Origin: Bicyclus anynana
Taxonomy: Eukaryota > Arthropoda > Insecta > Lepidoptera > Nymphalidae
NCBI RefSeq assembly: GCF_947172395.1
Contig: NC_069086.1
Span: forward strand, 7,224,501 to 7,288,500
Direction: 5' to 3'
Length of the DNA stretch: 64,000 bases
This document shows positions 25,380-36,644 of this stretch, piece after piece. The notes beneath the pieces were generated by a model, which did no database searches, was not told the DNA's origin, and saw only the letters and a program-made list of their open reading frames with translations. How positions within the stretch are numbered: the stretch's first letter is position 1; each line of letters begins with the position of its first letter. Made by a program: the position numbers and the translations under genes.

Positions 25380-27290
25380 GTAAACATGCGTCAAGGACCA
25401 TCGTAAGAAACGAGTGGTTTCAAAGGTAGGTAGTAGCTTAGAGTAAGGACATAGGTATGAAGGTAGGAAGTAGAAAAATAAAAGCCTCGCAAATTTGCTT
25501 ATTTGCTTAAAACAATCCTACTTAACTATTTTATTGTACTAGATGTTCCCCTCAATGGTCCAAGCGTATTTTTTGAAGTGATAATTTCTTAGTGGAGGGT
25601 AAACCGCTTCGTAACGTAACGCAGCAGGTTTAGGTTATCCCTTCTGTCGAGCGTACTCGTTAGTTGTATCGGTTGGACAAAACTAGAAACTTACTTTACC
25701 TCTTAAAAGCCACCATAGTTTAACCATACTTGCATGCTTTCTTTCAGTATTATAAATATAATGATTGATATTTAACCAAAACACGCTATTAGACCATGTA
25801 GAGATAAGCACAACTTTTCCCAAGGATTTTATTGTAACAAAATTCTTCTATTTAACAAGACTTTCATAGGCGTGTATTTTTAAACGCTTTATTCCAAAAA
25901 TCCTGCTTTTGCTGGGAGAACACGTGGTGTAAAACGAAAATACACCACTCAGAGACGGGCCTCACTCCCGCAGACTACGGAACTAGGTCACAATGATTGA
26001 CTTATTTCTCTATTTGTGACGTTCCGCCCTAACACCTGCAGTTATATACTGTAAATGTGCATTTCAACGCTGACGCAACGTTGATACAATTTGTCAGAGG
26101 CTCTTCAGCTTCGAAGGCGAACTCTACGATGACTATAACAATGTAGAGAATAACCCCTATTAGACTAAACAACTTTTGATATTGTATCGAATGTTTTAAG
26201 CCGACTGCTTTTATTATTTTTTTCTTAAGATATCTTTAAACATAAAAATATAAATCAAATCTCCATAATATATTTATTATTCTATTCCATGGAATCTTAT
26301 GTGATACGCTAGTAATGTTAATACTTACAATAAGTAAGCTAAGCCTGAATAGCTCCACAGTAACGAAGCTGGGCGCAATACCGACGAGGTATTAGCACAG
26401 AAAACATATAGTTAATTCTCGATATAGTTCATCAACGGCCCATCCCTAGGATGACGTCACAACTAATGTCAGTGATGAATACGGCCATGTTTGTTTAAAA
26501 CATTTTGCAATTCTAAAAAAACGAAGTTTATGTACAAGTATTAGGTTTAGGGTAGTAGGTTCAATCTTCGATTGACTAATTTTACCCACTCCTAGCACAG
26601 TATTTACGACTTGGAGCGAGATAAGTCCGCTTCAAAACGTAGTGTGAAAAATTATTAAACCTAAATGTGATGTAAGTTTTTATATATTTTCTACTAACGT
26701 ACTATTACTAAGTATTTGTAATTTTTACTGCTTTTCCTCTTAACTTATTATAAAGGACTTATCTAAAAGCTTATTATAATTGTACGTTCTAAACATTAAC
26801 AAAATTTATAGAAAATACGCAAGCATTGTATTATTTACCATGAGGTCCTAGTACCTAGCTAGGTCTTTTCCCTAAACGTAAACATTCTTGAGATGTCTGG
26901 ATGTGCCACGGATTACATAAAGCTGTTTCATAGTCTATGGGATGCAATATTACCGTTGTAAGGTAAGATAAAACATAGAGTCAGGTAGGACTATGTCATA
27001 CTATATACCATGACAAAACACTGTATTAGCTACAACCTTGATTTTTTGAGAAATTGCAGTTGCCATCCCAGCATCCCATAATATTTACAAGATATACAGT
27101 ATGTATCTATCATGAAATGCATTTCTGAGGATTATTGTCTTTATACCTAAGTATATGATCTATTATGTATAAGTATACATAAGCTTGAGCAAGGACCTCA
27201 TTTATGAGTGGACTTCATTGAATGAAGATACATTGTAATCTCGTAGCTCGGCAGTCGGGTTAAGCCTTGAATTTTAATGTTTCTTTGATT
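25380..27290. other. AT-rich gap, nothing recognised
   Basis: No gene or matched repeat. If the 27297-27470 exon is real, this holds its 3' UTR; an ATTAAA on the minus strand lies about 20 bases after the stop. Confidence 0.4.
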
Positions 27291-27296
27291 CCCAAA

Positions 27297-27470
27297 TCAG
27301 CATTTGTGGTGCTGACCGTCAGTACAACAGAACTCCTTGCCAGCGGAGAAGTTGGTGGGGGTCCACTGCCCCCCACAGTTCCTGATGAAGAGGAAAGCCT
27401 TTTCCCGGTGCACGTCACGCTCGACCGCGCCACAGATCACTGGACCAGCCCGCGGCAGGTATTTGAGTAT
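27297..27470 (-). CDS. Possible last exon of the secreted protein (cysteine-bearing)
   Basis: On the minus strand, TTGTCCCCAG ends at 27471 and is followed by 57 codons in phase 0 plus TGA. The codons are strongly biased to G or C in the third position, unlike the AT-rich surroundings. The peptide contains GPVICGAVE and FLFIRNC, a spacing loosely like a Kazal domain (PVCG to N-x-C), and ends with further cysteines (EFCC, HKC). The phase matches the 32434-32577 exon, so the two could make a secreted protein of about 105 residues. The overlapping plus-strand frame (27267-27521) has less coding bias. Both the join and the family are inference. Confidence 0.3.
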   Translation of the reverse strand: MLKYLPRAGPVICGAVERDVHREKAFLFIRNCGGQWTPTNFSAGKEFCCTDGQHHKC

Positions 27471-27544
27471 CTGGGGACAAGAAATCTTCAAGTTAGTTAT
27501 ATTTATTTGGAAAGTTGTTAGGTGTGACCAGAATTATAAAAAGC

Positions 27545-28312
27545 ACTGGTGTAGCGTGACTTGGAAATGAAGGACTTGGGCATGAGGACCCAATGAAGGA
27601 AGATTTCTTACAGAAGAAACAAAAATGTTTGCTTAAATAAATATGACAGTCATGTTACCTGTCTAGGGAATTTCAAATTTTTGTGCGCACGCTTAAAGGT
27701 GGGTACAGATTGGTGCAATGCAACATGTAATGTAATATTCTGCCTTACATTGCATGTTCCCTGCTGCCTTGGACGTGTGGCGCGCGCGGTACGCGCATTG
27801 ACTACGAATCATTCGAGAACATCTGTTCCCGCATTTCGTCAAACACTAGCCCTCACCCCCATGATCGTTGCGCATGCGAAAGAAACGAACGACCGTCCAC
27901 GGCTAAGTCCTGCGCACGCTGCGCGCCTCTTTGTGTTCGTACCAAAAACCGAAAAATCTCGGATCGAACCGCGCACGAGTTGTAACGCTCAGAGCGTGCG
28001 CAACCCAGGCGCAGTTTGTGCGCGCGAGGCGTCCAAACCACGAGCATTCGTGATACATTGCAGCAATGTGGACGTCAAATTCTTGCATTGTATGTTGCAT
28101 TACATGTTGCATTGCACCAATCTGTACCCACCTTTACTCGGGAAATAAAGAGATTGCTTTTTTGACTTTTGTCATTTCAGTGAAGTGACCACCGCTGACG
28201 GGAAGCGCCTGATTAAGTGAGATTGTGAATTACACTTTACTAATATTTGCTTTAACACGTAAGGGGCCCCTGTAGTCCGGGGGCCCGTATCATTGATACG
28301 GTGGTAGCCCCT
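27545..28312 (+). repeat. Repeat family D copy split by a MITE
   Basis: The left part has GTGTAGCGTGACTTGG, CCCAATGAAGGAAGA and TTACAGAAGAAACAAAAATG; the right part has TTTTGACTTTTGTCATTT, then GGGGCCCCTGTAGTCCGGGG and CCCGTATCATTGATACGG. Other copies are 15634-15870 (reverse-like parts), 18765-19150 and 36000-36185 (reverse). Confidence 0.6.
27696..28134. mobile_element. 439-bp MITE, mariner-like TA target site
   Basis: Long inverted ends: AAGGTGGGTACAGATTGGTG then CAATGCAACATGTAATG on the left, and the same complemented at the right (ends CTGTACCCACCTT). A TA flanks each end (27694-27695 and 28135-28136). The interior is G+C-rich and carries overlapping spurious frames on both strands. It is inserted within a repeat of family D. 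Confidence 0.8.
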
Positions 28313-28984
28313 AATAAAAAGCTTTACTGCAAGAAATTGTAATCCTGAAGTTGGAAAGTTGGTGGTCTTACATTCTCGTGCCTTAGAGTGTACTTATGCT
28401 GCCCGATCATTATCTACATCCTAAACATCAACATCTCTTTAGTTAAATTGCTGAACCTGCGAAAACTGTCAATAGTCCATTAGTCTCAGAAATAGTTCAA
28501 GACAAACTAGATAACACTAATCTAATTTTCATTTATTCTTTAGTACATTTTCTGTATAGTTTTGTTTCACCATGAAAACTGTTCTAAACCAAGTTAGTTA
28601 GCTATTCCATATCTCTACAGTTATAGGCGCAAAAGGGCTACGAAGATTTCCCTTCACGTATAAATGCTTAGACTTAATGGAATCGTAAAGAGTTGGCAAT
28701 TAAAATGGAAATGTACGAGGGAAATGACGCCAAGACGCACACTTCATTTTATTGTTGGACTGTTGTCCGCATCACTTTCTAAATTGTAAACTGTAAACAA
28801 ACACAACAAAGCGGCATATTTTATCTGAATATTAAGGAAGGAGTTTTAATCAACAAAGCCTTTTGTTATTCAATATTGCGCGACAAAAAGTAAGGGACGT
28901 AAATAATAAGTAATGTAATTTATGTTAGGTAGGTTAACTTTGCGTAGACGTCAACAGAAAATAAACATAGGTAATACGTAAAAC

Positions 28985-29205
28985 TGCTTGGTTGGCCCAG
29001 TGTTGGAATAAATGGCTTCGTATCACGAATTTGGTTCGAGACCTGGGGCTGACTATGGCATGCTGAGCTTTTCTTCCAGTAAAAGTTTTCGGCGGAGTAG
29101 CGACGTTAGTGGTTTCACACGCCAATGCCGCGGAGGGATCGTTAAGTCGTCTCATCGGTTCCAGTCATTATCATTAACATCTGATAGTACTAGTTATTGA
29201 AGTTG
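28985..29205 (+). repeat. Possible tRNA-derived SINE, separate family
   Basis: TTGGCCCAGTGTTGGAATAA looks like an A-box head and GGTTCGAGACCTGGG like a B box, followed by TGACTATGGCATGCTGAGC. The 62-codon frame inside it is unlikely to be a gene. I see no second copy here to confirm the family. Confidence 0.4.
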
Positions 29206-29209
29206 AAAA

Positions 29210-30325
29210 GTTTATCTACAAACCTGCTAAAAGGAACAAGGTCTTGATCTGTAGTGAGTCGTTAAATTAGGCTTAAATAAGGTAAGGTTAAGATATTCCT
29301 AAAGTTATGTTCTAATATTTTAACTTACTCGTATTCCTCACATATGGTTCTTGAGGAAATATTATTGCTATTAAGAAATAATACAATATGGAACTTAAGC
29401 TAACTTATGCTAATAACAAATCATGCTCTCGTGAAATGGTGGTAAGAATACTGGCTGCTTTGCCGCGCTCGACAGCCAGGCTGATCCTTTGCGCAAAAAA
29501 TAAGCCACTCTTGTCACCTGTCAAGGCAACTAGACACGGTGAAATGATTCGGAGTATTTTTTGGCACTGCGACTTCATGGCCCAAGGTCACGGCAAAAGG
29601 AACAAATACGTAACTCTCAGTCAGAGAGGCATACTTGTACCACTTTACTAGTTAGTGAGTATAAACTTACCAATTCTTTATAAAATCTTTGATGTAGGGT
29701 AGTTGAAATTGAAGGAGTAGGTAGGTGCTTTATAGTTGAAAGATGGGGCCTTCACATAAAAGAGAAGTGCCGCATCGTAGGTATCGTAGTGTGTTCTCCT
29801 AAAGCGCGGCGCCAAAAGCTTGTGAAATAGGTCAGTAGGCCTAGAAAGTGTGTTTTTACAGTATTAAAGACTCGTCACTTTGAAACTTAAGTCATCTGCG
29901 TGTTGTTTTTCATTGATACGAATAAATAACAGAATATATTACAATAAATCAATGTAATACTACGGTAAATTAAAAGATTAAGTTACGAATAAATATAAAA
30001 ATACCTGAATAATATTAAGATATTATGGACATTACGCCACAAATCACAATCCACATGGGCCTGATTTGTATGGAAATTAGGATAAGTTAGGAAAAGTTAC
30101 TTTAGTCTCTTAATGAAATTATTACTGTAATATTAGAATAAATAATGATCAATTGCTGGATCGGGCTACGAAATATTCTTCTCCGTATAAATTCTCATTA
30201 GCAGTCTCATTCCTTAAGATCCGGGAGATCGTTGCAGAAGCAAATATTATCAGTATCAGCTGAATCTCGCAAATCCGCATTCGAACAACTAAGAACTATG
30301 TTATAATTGTGTCTTACAAGTCGAG
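29210..30325. other. Gap with one unrecognised short frame
   Basis: The 29388-29651 plus-strand frame of 87 codons has no recognised motif. The rest is AT-rich. Confidence 0.4.
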
Positions 30326-30329
30326 GCTT

Positions 30330-30950
30330 GACTCTGCAATGGGCCATTAAAACTTAGCTAATGATGATGATTGCATACCACATCCAAGCATTTGCTGATT
30401 CAGTGCTTAAGCCCGCCGGTACCGTACGGCAAGCTGTGTCTGTCAGAAATATGTACCTACAGGCTCCCACTGCGGCGGACCGCGCGGTTCCCTGCGGCGC
30501 CCGTTCTAGATGCCCACCTGATGTGACATGACTTTGTCAATGGGCCGTTAAATTTGGCGAGATGATGATTACATACCACATCCAAGCATTTGCTGATGCA
30601 GTGCTTAAGCCCGCCGGTACCATACGGCAAGCTGTGTCTGTCAGAAATATGTAACTACAGGCTCGCACTGCGGCGGACCGCGCGGTTCGCTGCGGCGCCC
30701 GTCCTAGATGCCCACCTGATGTGACATGACTTTGTCAATGGGCTGTTAAATTTGGCGAGATGATAATTACATACCACATCCAAGCATGTGCTGATGCAGT
30801 GCTTGAATCCGACCGTACCGCACGGCAAGCTAGGGCTGTCGGTGTCGTATGTGACTACAGGCTCGCCCTGCGGCGGACCGCGCGGTCGGCTGCGGCGCCC
30901 GTCCTTAAAGCCCACCTGCTGCGACATGAATACGCCGCACTGACATGACT
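30330..30950 (+). repeat. 200-bp satellite-like tandem trimer
   Basis: Three copies start near 30335, 30537 and 30737. Each has TACCACATCCAAGCAT, then GCAGTGCTT, a G+C-rich block GCGGCGGACCGCGCGGT and GCCCACCTGATGTGACATGA. Copies 1 and 2 are nearly identical; copy 3 is more diverged. Overlapping open frames on both strands are by-products of the G+C-rich block. Confidence 0.88.
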
Positions 30951-31069
30951 CAATCTGGAAATGAGAGGAATGAGAGAAATTAAAAAAAAACACAAGACTT
31001 CATCATCAATTATCATTAGATATAGGTCGATGGACGTCCACTGCTGGGTCTATCATTTTATAAAGCCTC

Positions 31070-31225
31070 AATAGCTCAGTGGTAAAGCGGTGCCTTTACC
31101 ACTGACTGACACTAGAATTTCGATCCCCTGTTGAACTATTATCGTACCCACTCACCCACTCCTAAACTATTTCAACTTTTTGGAGGAGCGGGGAAATTGG
31201 GCGTATAAAAAATATTCATAGCAAA
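31070..31225 (+). repeat. SINE family C (tRNA-like head)
   Basis: GCCTCAATAGCTCAGTGGTA AAGCGG resembles a tRNA 5' half with an A box; CGATCCCC marks the B-box region. The body includes ACTCCTAAACT and TTTGGAGGAGCGGGGAAAT. It is not an intact tRNA. Confidence 0.6.
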
Positions 31226-31837
31226 TAGGTATTCTCTAAAAATTAACAAAAAATACCTCAGGCTAATAGGGTCACTTGATATTATAATCATCAGAAAATC
31301 ATCTAAAAACTAGCAAATAACCCAAAGATTGAATCACGTGATCTAACGAGAATAACGAATGATATCGTTTTTTTTCGAACCGTTAGCGATTGTAGAAAGA
31401 GAATCGATATATAAGATGGTTAGAGGCCCAACACCGCTTGCTCGTTATCCCCTAACAAATTGTTACAGAAGCAACTTGAAATCGTCCACCAGTCTCTGAT
31501 TTGTTTATTTTTATTACAGCCATTAAATACAGGAGTAAGGATCAAAAAACTGGTCCAATTCACGATTTCCGCTCTCAAATTCTCAAGCAAATGAGACAAG
31601 AAATGCAATAAATTAGAGCAAAATATCCACAGACTTGTATAGTATCGCCATCAGAGGACTACTTGAAATGGGTGATAAATGTTTTTAATTAAATTAAATG
31701 TTAGTAAGCAAGCACCTATAGTTTAATTAATTAGTTTTAGAATGTATTTTCATATTTCTAAAAGTAGTTCCGTTTCGTTTCATTGAAGTTAACAACATCT
31801 ATACGCGAGCGAAGCCGCGGGTATATATAGAATTTAG

Positions 31838-32010
31838 AGCCTCAATAGCTCAACGGTAAAGCGGTCGGACTCATCACCGACAGGCGGTGGTTCGATGGAC
31901 TATACAGTCCCGTTGGACTATACAGTCTTTCCCGACTAGTTGGAGGGGAATGGGAATATTGGTCGTATTTAAAATTGAAAATATTCTTTTTGAAAAAGAA
32001 ATGAAAAAAA
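31838..32010 (+). repeat. SINE family C (tRNA-like head) with internal duplication
   Basis: GCCTCAATAGCTCAACGGTA, GGACTCATCACCGACAGGCG and GGTTCGATGG form the head. The stretch GGACTATACAGTC is duplicated at about 31897-31930. The tail gives way to the ATCGCT repeat. Confidence 0.6.
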
Positions 32011-32056
32011 ACTTGAGAGGTGTCAAGGGACACCCGGAAGGGGCAATCACTATTAA

Positions 32057-32146
32057 TATCGCTATCGCTATCACTATCGCAATCACTATTGCAATCGCTA
32101 TCGCAATCGCAGTCGCTATCTTAATCGCTATCGCTATAGCTATCAT
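32057..32146. repeat. ATCGCT-type hexanucleotide repeat
   Basis: An imperfect array of ATCGCT, ATCACT and ATTGCA-like hexamers, about 90 bases. Its open frames on both strands give low-complexity Ile-Ala runs and are not genes. A short related run lies near 46163-46185. Confidence 0.85.
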
Positions 32147-32433
32147 CGGTACCTTGCAGCTCACCTGCTGTCTTTAGGTCACTTACAACTAGGTATAGCA
32201 AAAAGTGTCGTTACAACTTTTTGGTCTTATTTTTTTCCGTCTAGTCCTCTTTTGCAACGCGCGTTAAGGAACTTCGTTCCAATAAAAACTGAGAATCGAA
32301 CCCATTACTCTTTCTAAAGGTAACACTCGACTCAATATGTACAGTCTTGTACATAATATTATGTATTCTGTGGTACAGTAAGGTTATATACGTATAATAA
32401 GAATATCAGAACCAAGTTTCGAATATCACTAAC

Positions 32434-32577
32434 CTCAACATAATCCTCGTCTATATCAATAGTTTCCACCGACTTCAAGGTTTCCATTTCGTCTCGCTTG
32501 AGCTTCCGCCTGGCATCGCCCGAGGTCGCCAACCACAAAATAGCTGCCAAAATCGTCCATTTTTGGATCCCAATCAT
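32434..32577 (-). CDS. Signal-peptide exon of an unrecognised secreted protein
   Basis: On the minus strand, an acceptor (TTTTTTTACACAG, ending at 32593) precedes an exon 32592-32434 with an ATG at 32577 and a GTTAGT donor after 32434. The 48 codons start MIGIQKWTILAAILWLATSG, a clear signal peptide: a basic residue, a hydrophobic core and a probable cut after SGDA. An RRKLKRDE segment follows, then an acidic tail (DIDEDYVE). RRKLKR could be a furin-like processing site. The acceptor implies a non-coding upstream exon. The exon ends in phase 0, so the gene continues at lower coordinates. I do not recognise the family. The open frame running upstream of this ATG crosses the acceptor and is spurious. 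Confidence 0.6.
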
Positions 32578-33034
32578 TGTATAGCTGATGATCTGTGTAA
32601 AAAAAATAATATGAACTACACTAATACTCTTAGACGAAAGTTTTGTATTTTTAACCGACTTCCAAAAAGGGGGAGGTTGTATATACGGCTGTATGTATGT
32701 TTTTTTATGTAGGTCGATCGATGATCGATTTTGAAAATTCATTTTTTAACGATTTAAAAAAAAGAGGAGGCTGTATGCACGTTTTTTTATGTATGTCCAG
32801 CGATGTTTCCGTCATTTGTAGATCGATTTTGAAAAAAATTGTTTAGAATGGTATACTTCCAGGATGGTCCGATTTTCTTCATGTCAGGATCTGACGATGG
32901 CATCCTGGTGAAATCGAGGGGAACTTTCGAAAACCGCAGAGACGAAATTTATTGTTTTTCTCCTAAGGTATTTTAAAATACTACAATTCCATGAAGATCT
33001 GTAATCGATCTGATGATGGAGACGAAACACAGAC

Positions 33035-33271
33035 AATCTTGTTAGGAGTAGGATCTCCACACTCCTTTCGGTTTCTACACGACTTCGTACCGGAACGCTA
33101 AATCGCTTGGTGGTACGTCTTTATCGGTATGGTGGTAACTAGCCACAGCCGGAGCCTCCCACCAGCCAGACCTGGACCAATTAAGAAAACCTCAATCAGC
33201 CCAGCCGGGGATCGAACCCAGGACCTCCGTCTTGTAAATCCACCGCGCATACCACTGCGCCACGGAGGCTG
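33035..33271 (-). repeat. SINE family B, 3'-truncated with intact head
   Basis: It includes CTTTCGGTTTCTACACGACT and the head block GGGATCGAACCCAGGACCTC, ACTGCGCCACGGAGG. The far (tail) end is absent. Confidence 0.78.
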
Positions 33272-33274
33272 TCA

Positions 33275-34825
33275 GTCACCCCCAACCCACTCCTAACACA
33301 GTATTTTCCGACTAATTGGAAAAGAACAGGATCTTTGGTGATATTCAAAAGATATAGAAATTATTCTTTAAAAAAATACACTAAAGGTACTTACAGTACA
33401 ATATACATTTAAGCCAGTCAGTCGATACTAAGTTGTACAGGTTGGCACTAAAGTCAACTGTATCCCGCTACTTTGTATGACCCTTCACATAGTTGAATCA
33501 CCAATAGAACTAAAATGAGGTTAATATCACAAAGCCTCTATTTAAATCCGTGTCAAAAGGAATTCACATCATACGTCAGTGAAGAATGCTTGCACAGCAA
33601 ACGTGCATATTGCATACATTTATTCTACGTGCTATTTCATACGTGTGCCTCTAAAGTTGACGATTGATAAGGATTTAGAGATGGATTTCAAGATACGATA
33701 AACGGATTCTTGGAATGATTGAGTGTAGAAGATACCTAAATCGTCATTTGAAGCATATTTCAATGGAATGGCCCTTCACAGCTGGCCTGTTTACTAATTT
33801 AGAATTTATTTAGTTATAAATACTAATGCAGCCAATAAAACTTATTGTGTGCTGGTCGCGATGTACATAACATCATATCAATCGCGACCAACACACGATC
33901 AGTTTTATCGGACGTTTCATCGTTAAAAGGTCGGTAGCGTTGCAGGGATGTGAGTTTAGTTGATCGTCAGTGGCTAGCATAACATACCTACCTACGTCAT
34001 TGCCAGTAGGGTAACTGGTAACTATCCACGGACGCTGCCTATCACCAGACCAGTGCCAATATAAAAAATCCCAAACTGACCCGCTGGGATACAAACCCAG
34101 TAGTCTGTTGGAAACCACAGTCCACACTCCACAGCATTCAATACTGCACCAGAGTTCGTTGACCTCTATAGAAAAGGACGCTTTTTAATTTGACGACACT
34201 CGACGGTTCTCCTTACCTACCCTTCTTAATAATGTGTTGACATTCATTGGGTAGGTACCTAGTGGTTAAGGTACATAATCTACTTAACTGAAAACAATTA
34301 ATAACAAAACAAGGTGTTGATTGAGAGGGTAGAGGTACAACTGACAAGTACTCGTAGGTTTTAGAAATACAAAAAGAAAAAAAAATATTTTCCCTTGTGT
34401 TAATCTTGCTAATGGATTGAAGAGATAAGAATAGGACCTACCTAGATATCTAGTTTATGTCCAAAGCGTGATTAAAACTCATTGATTAAGTAAGGTATGA
34501 TTACCTACCAAATCCGGGCTAAGGGGATGCCTACAAGTGGCGAAGAATGGAATTTTGGCGAAGGTAAGCCGTCCCAAAGAATAGGAAATTCATACCGCTT
34601 GATACAAACTTCGGTTTCTCATACATCCATAGGTACATATAATATTCATTCAATATGTAGGTATGGATTTTTAAAAGGTAACCCGACGGGAATCGGCCTG
34701 TATGGACTCTTCTGTTTGAATTGTCTTTCAGACCTACTCGTACCTAGTGGGATTCAAGTCAGTTAAAAAGCAAACAGCAAAGTGTATTTTTGATATTTTC
34801 TTCTGAATAATAAGAAAAATCATAA
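33275..34825. other. Gap upstream of the secreted-protein exon
   Basis: It should contain the non-coding 5' exon and promoter of the minus-strand gene at 32434-32592, if they are in the window, but I cannot place them. The 33846-33900 palindrome and a worn SINE-like patch (GTAGGGTAACTGGTAACTAT, near 34004) are present. Confidence 0.35.
33846..33900. repeat. Short palindrome, foldback type
   Basis: GTGTGCTGGTCGCGAT and ATCGCGACCAACACAC are inverted with a loop of about 18 bases. The right arm and its CGATCAGTTTTATCGGACGT follow-on recur at about 36222-36256. Confidence 0.7.
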
Positions 34826-34827
34826 TA

Positions 34828-35160
34828 TTATTTATTTATTTATTTATTCTTTACGAGTTAGCCCTTGACTACAATCTCACCTGATGGTAAGTGATGATGC
34901 AGTCTAAGATGGAAGCGGGCTAACTTGTTAGGAGGAAGATGAAAATCCACATCCCTTTTCGGTTTCTACACGACATCGTACCGGAACGCTAAATCGCTTG
35001 GCGGTACGTCTTTGCCGGTAGGGTGGTAACTAGCCACAGCCGAAGCCTCCCACCAGCCAGACCTGGACAAATTAAGAAAATCTCAATCTGCCCAGCCGGG
35101 GATCGAACCCAGGACCTCCGTCTTGTAAACCTACCGCGCATACCACTGCGCCACGGACGC
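34828..35160 (-). repeat. SINE family B, full length
   Basis: A complete reverse copy. The TTTATTTATTTATTC tail is followed by the CAAG/GTTAGCCCTTGAC block, the central body and the tRNA-like head (B box in GGGATCGAACCCAGG, A box in CACTGCGCCACGGACG). Confidence 0.85.
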
Positions 35161-35717
35161 AAAAAAAATATCCCCAGTTACCACTAGTAGTCACTAAGCT
35201 TCGTAGCAGCCCTTTTGAAAACACTGTTAAAAGTCAAACTTAAAGAAACTCTAGCGAATGGGCAATATGGTAGCTGGGCAAAGGTATATGTTACTGGATA
35301 TCTCAAGATATGATCCTTATTAACATCAGCTATATGCCAGTAAGTCACATCCAAACCGGTCCAGCCATTTCGGAGATAAGCCGGAACAAATAGACAGACA
35401 ATAATGACAGATTTTTTAAATCATGTAGGTACTGTAAAATAGTTCAATTTTATTCACTTTTATAGATAAAATTCTCTTACGAAGATTAAAAGTAAAACAC
35501 CAAGTTTCATTTCACAAATGAATCATTTAATGTACTCTGGGGAAAACAATACTGTATTGTTATTATTGTTATAGCGTTAACAAACACATACAAAAGTACA
35601 GATCATCACGATTCAAGAGAAAATACGAAGCGTTAATAAATAACAATAAACAATATCCAGATAAAAAGCGATTTCTGAGCCTTAGCTGAAGCACACTGGG
35701 GCATTTACTATATTAAG

Positions 35718-35869
35718 GTATAGCGTGGCAAGATCGTTGATGACGCTCTCATGATATGCGGGCGACGGGGGGAAGGACTGCGCGGATGTTAAGTCGTACG
35801 CGCGGGGCATCGCTATACCGGCCCGCGCGGACAATCGGGAGTATTAAGATCGAATTTGCCAAGCTATAG
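35718..35869. mobile_element. MITE, TATAGCTTGGCAA family
   Basis: Inverted ends TATAGCGTGGCAAGATCGTT and GATCGAATTTGCCAAGCTATA with a G+C-rich middle (GCGGGCGACGGGGGGAAGGA). It is the same family as 53742-53899 and 58660-58843. Confidence 0.75.
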
Positions 35870-35999
35870 TTTAAGATGCGCTAGCCTCCCACGGTCCTGT
35901 ATACCCACATGCCTGCAGCGCTGCCGGCATGACGTCCGGTAAAACGCATCGTGCATTGGTCGCAGGGAAGAAGCTACCGCCGTATCAGCTGTATCAATA

Positions 36000-36270
36000 A
36001 TACGGGGCCCCTTATGTGTGAAAGCAAAAATTGTAATGTAAGTAATCCACAATCACTTTTTTCCCTGGTTAAGCATCCAAAAGTTGGAAACATAATATAC
36101 ATATTTGTGAGAAATCTTTACCCTTAATTTGGGCCACCCAACTAATTTTATAACAGGGCCCCTCCAAGGCACGCTACGCCACTGATTGGTCGCTACATCC
36201 ATGACGGCTCGACTTATAAAAATCGCGACCAATACACGATCAGTTTCACTGGACGTTATGGCGGCAGCGC
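36000..36270 (-). repeat. Repeat family D copy with adjoining foldback
   Basis: A reverse copy: ACGGGGCCCCTTATGTGTGA to GGCACGCTACGCCACTGA. It runs into ATCGCGACCAATACACGATC, which also occurs in the palindrome at 33846-33900. Confidence 0.55.
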
Positions 36271-36428
36271 AAAGCATGAGAGTGTATTAGACCGTGGGTG
36301 GCTACAAGCAGCAATAGACACATAACACTGCTAGCAAGAAGTTTAAAGGTCAAAGCACATTACGGTCACTTGGCACACAATCAGTACCTAGATAACGCTT
36401 TACTTTCCGCAGTGAGTATTCTTAATAT

Positions 36429-36640
36429 TATGGACTTCCATTGACATACCGCTCCGAAGTAGCCTTCCAGGATCGCTTCGTTCACACACTGTCATGAACC
36501 AAAGCAACTATGATTCAAATTAGAACAGTTATATGGACTTCCATTGACATAATGCTCAGAGGTTCATAGCCTTCCAGGATCGCTTCGTTCACACACTGTC
36601 ATGGACCAAAGCAACTGATTCGAATTGAAACAGATTATGT
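36429..36640 (+). repeat. 102-bp tandem duplication
   Basis: Two copies: TATGGACTTCCATTGACATA starts at about 36429 and 36531, each followed by AGCCTTCCAGGATCGCTTCG and CACACACTGTCATG. The copies differ by a few bases and short indels. Confidence 0.85.
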
Positions 36641-36644
36641 GCTG

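Noticed and set aside
27681..28148. 155-codon open frame with cysteines
   Set aside because: It lies inside a MITE with long inverted ends and has competing frames on the other strand; the openness comes from G+C content.
30655..30993. 112-codon minus-strand frame
   Set aside because: It spans two units of the 200-bp tandem repeat and repeats itself; no coding bias independent of the satellite.
31070..31140. tRNA gene starting GCCTCAATAGCTCAGTGGTA
   Set aside because: It cannot complete a cloverleaf (the anticodon and acceptor arms do not pair), and similar copies at 31838, 57925 and 60868 show it is a SINE head.
31874..32177. Overlapping 96-codon frames on both strands
   Set aside because: They run through an ATCGCT-type hexamer repeat and a SINE and encode low-complexity Ile-Ala runs.
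32578..32742. Extending the secreted-protein frame upstream to 32742
   Set aside because: A polypyrimidine-rich acceptor (TTTTTTTACACAG) lies just before the signal-peptide ATG and the upstream residues are intron-like.
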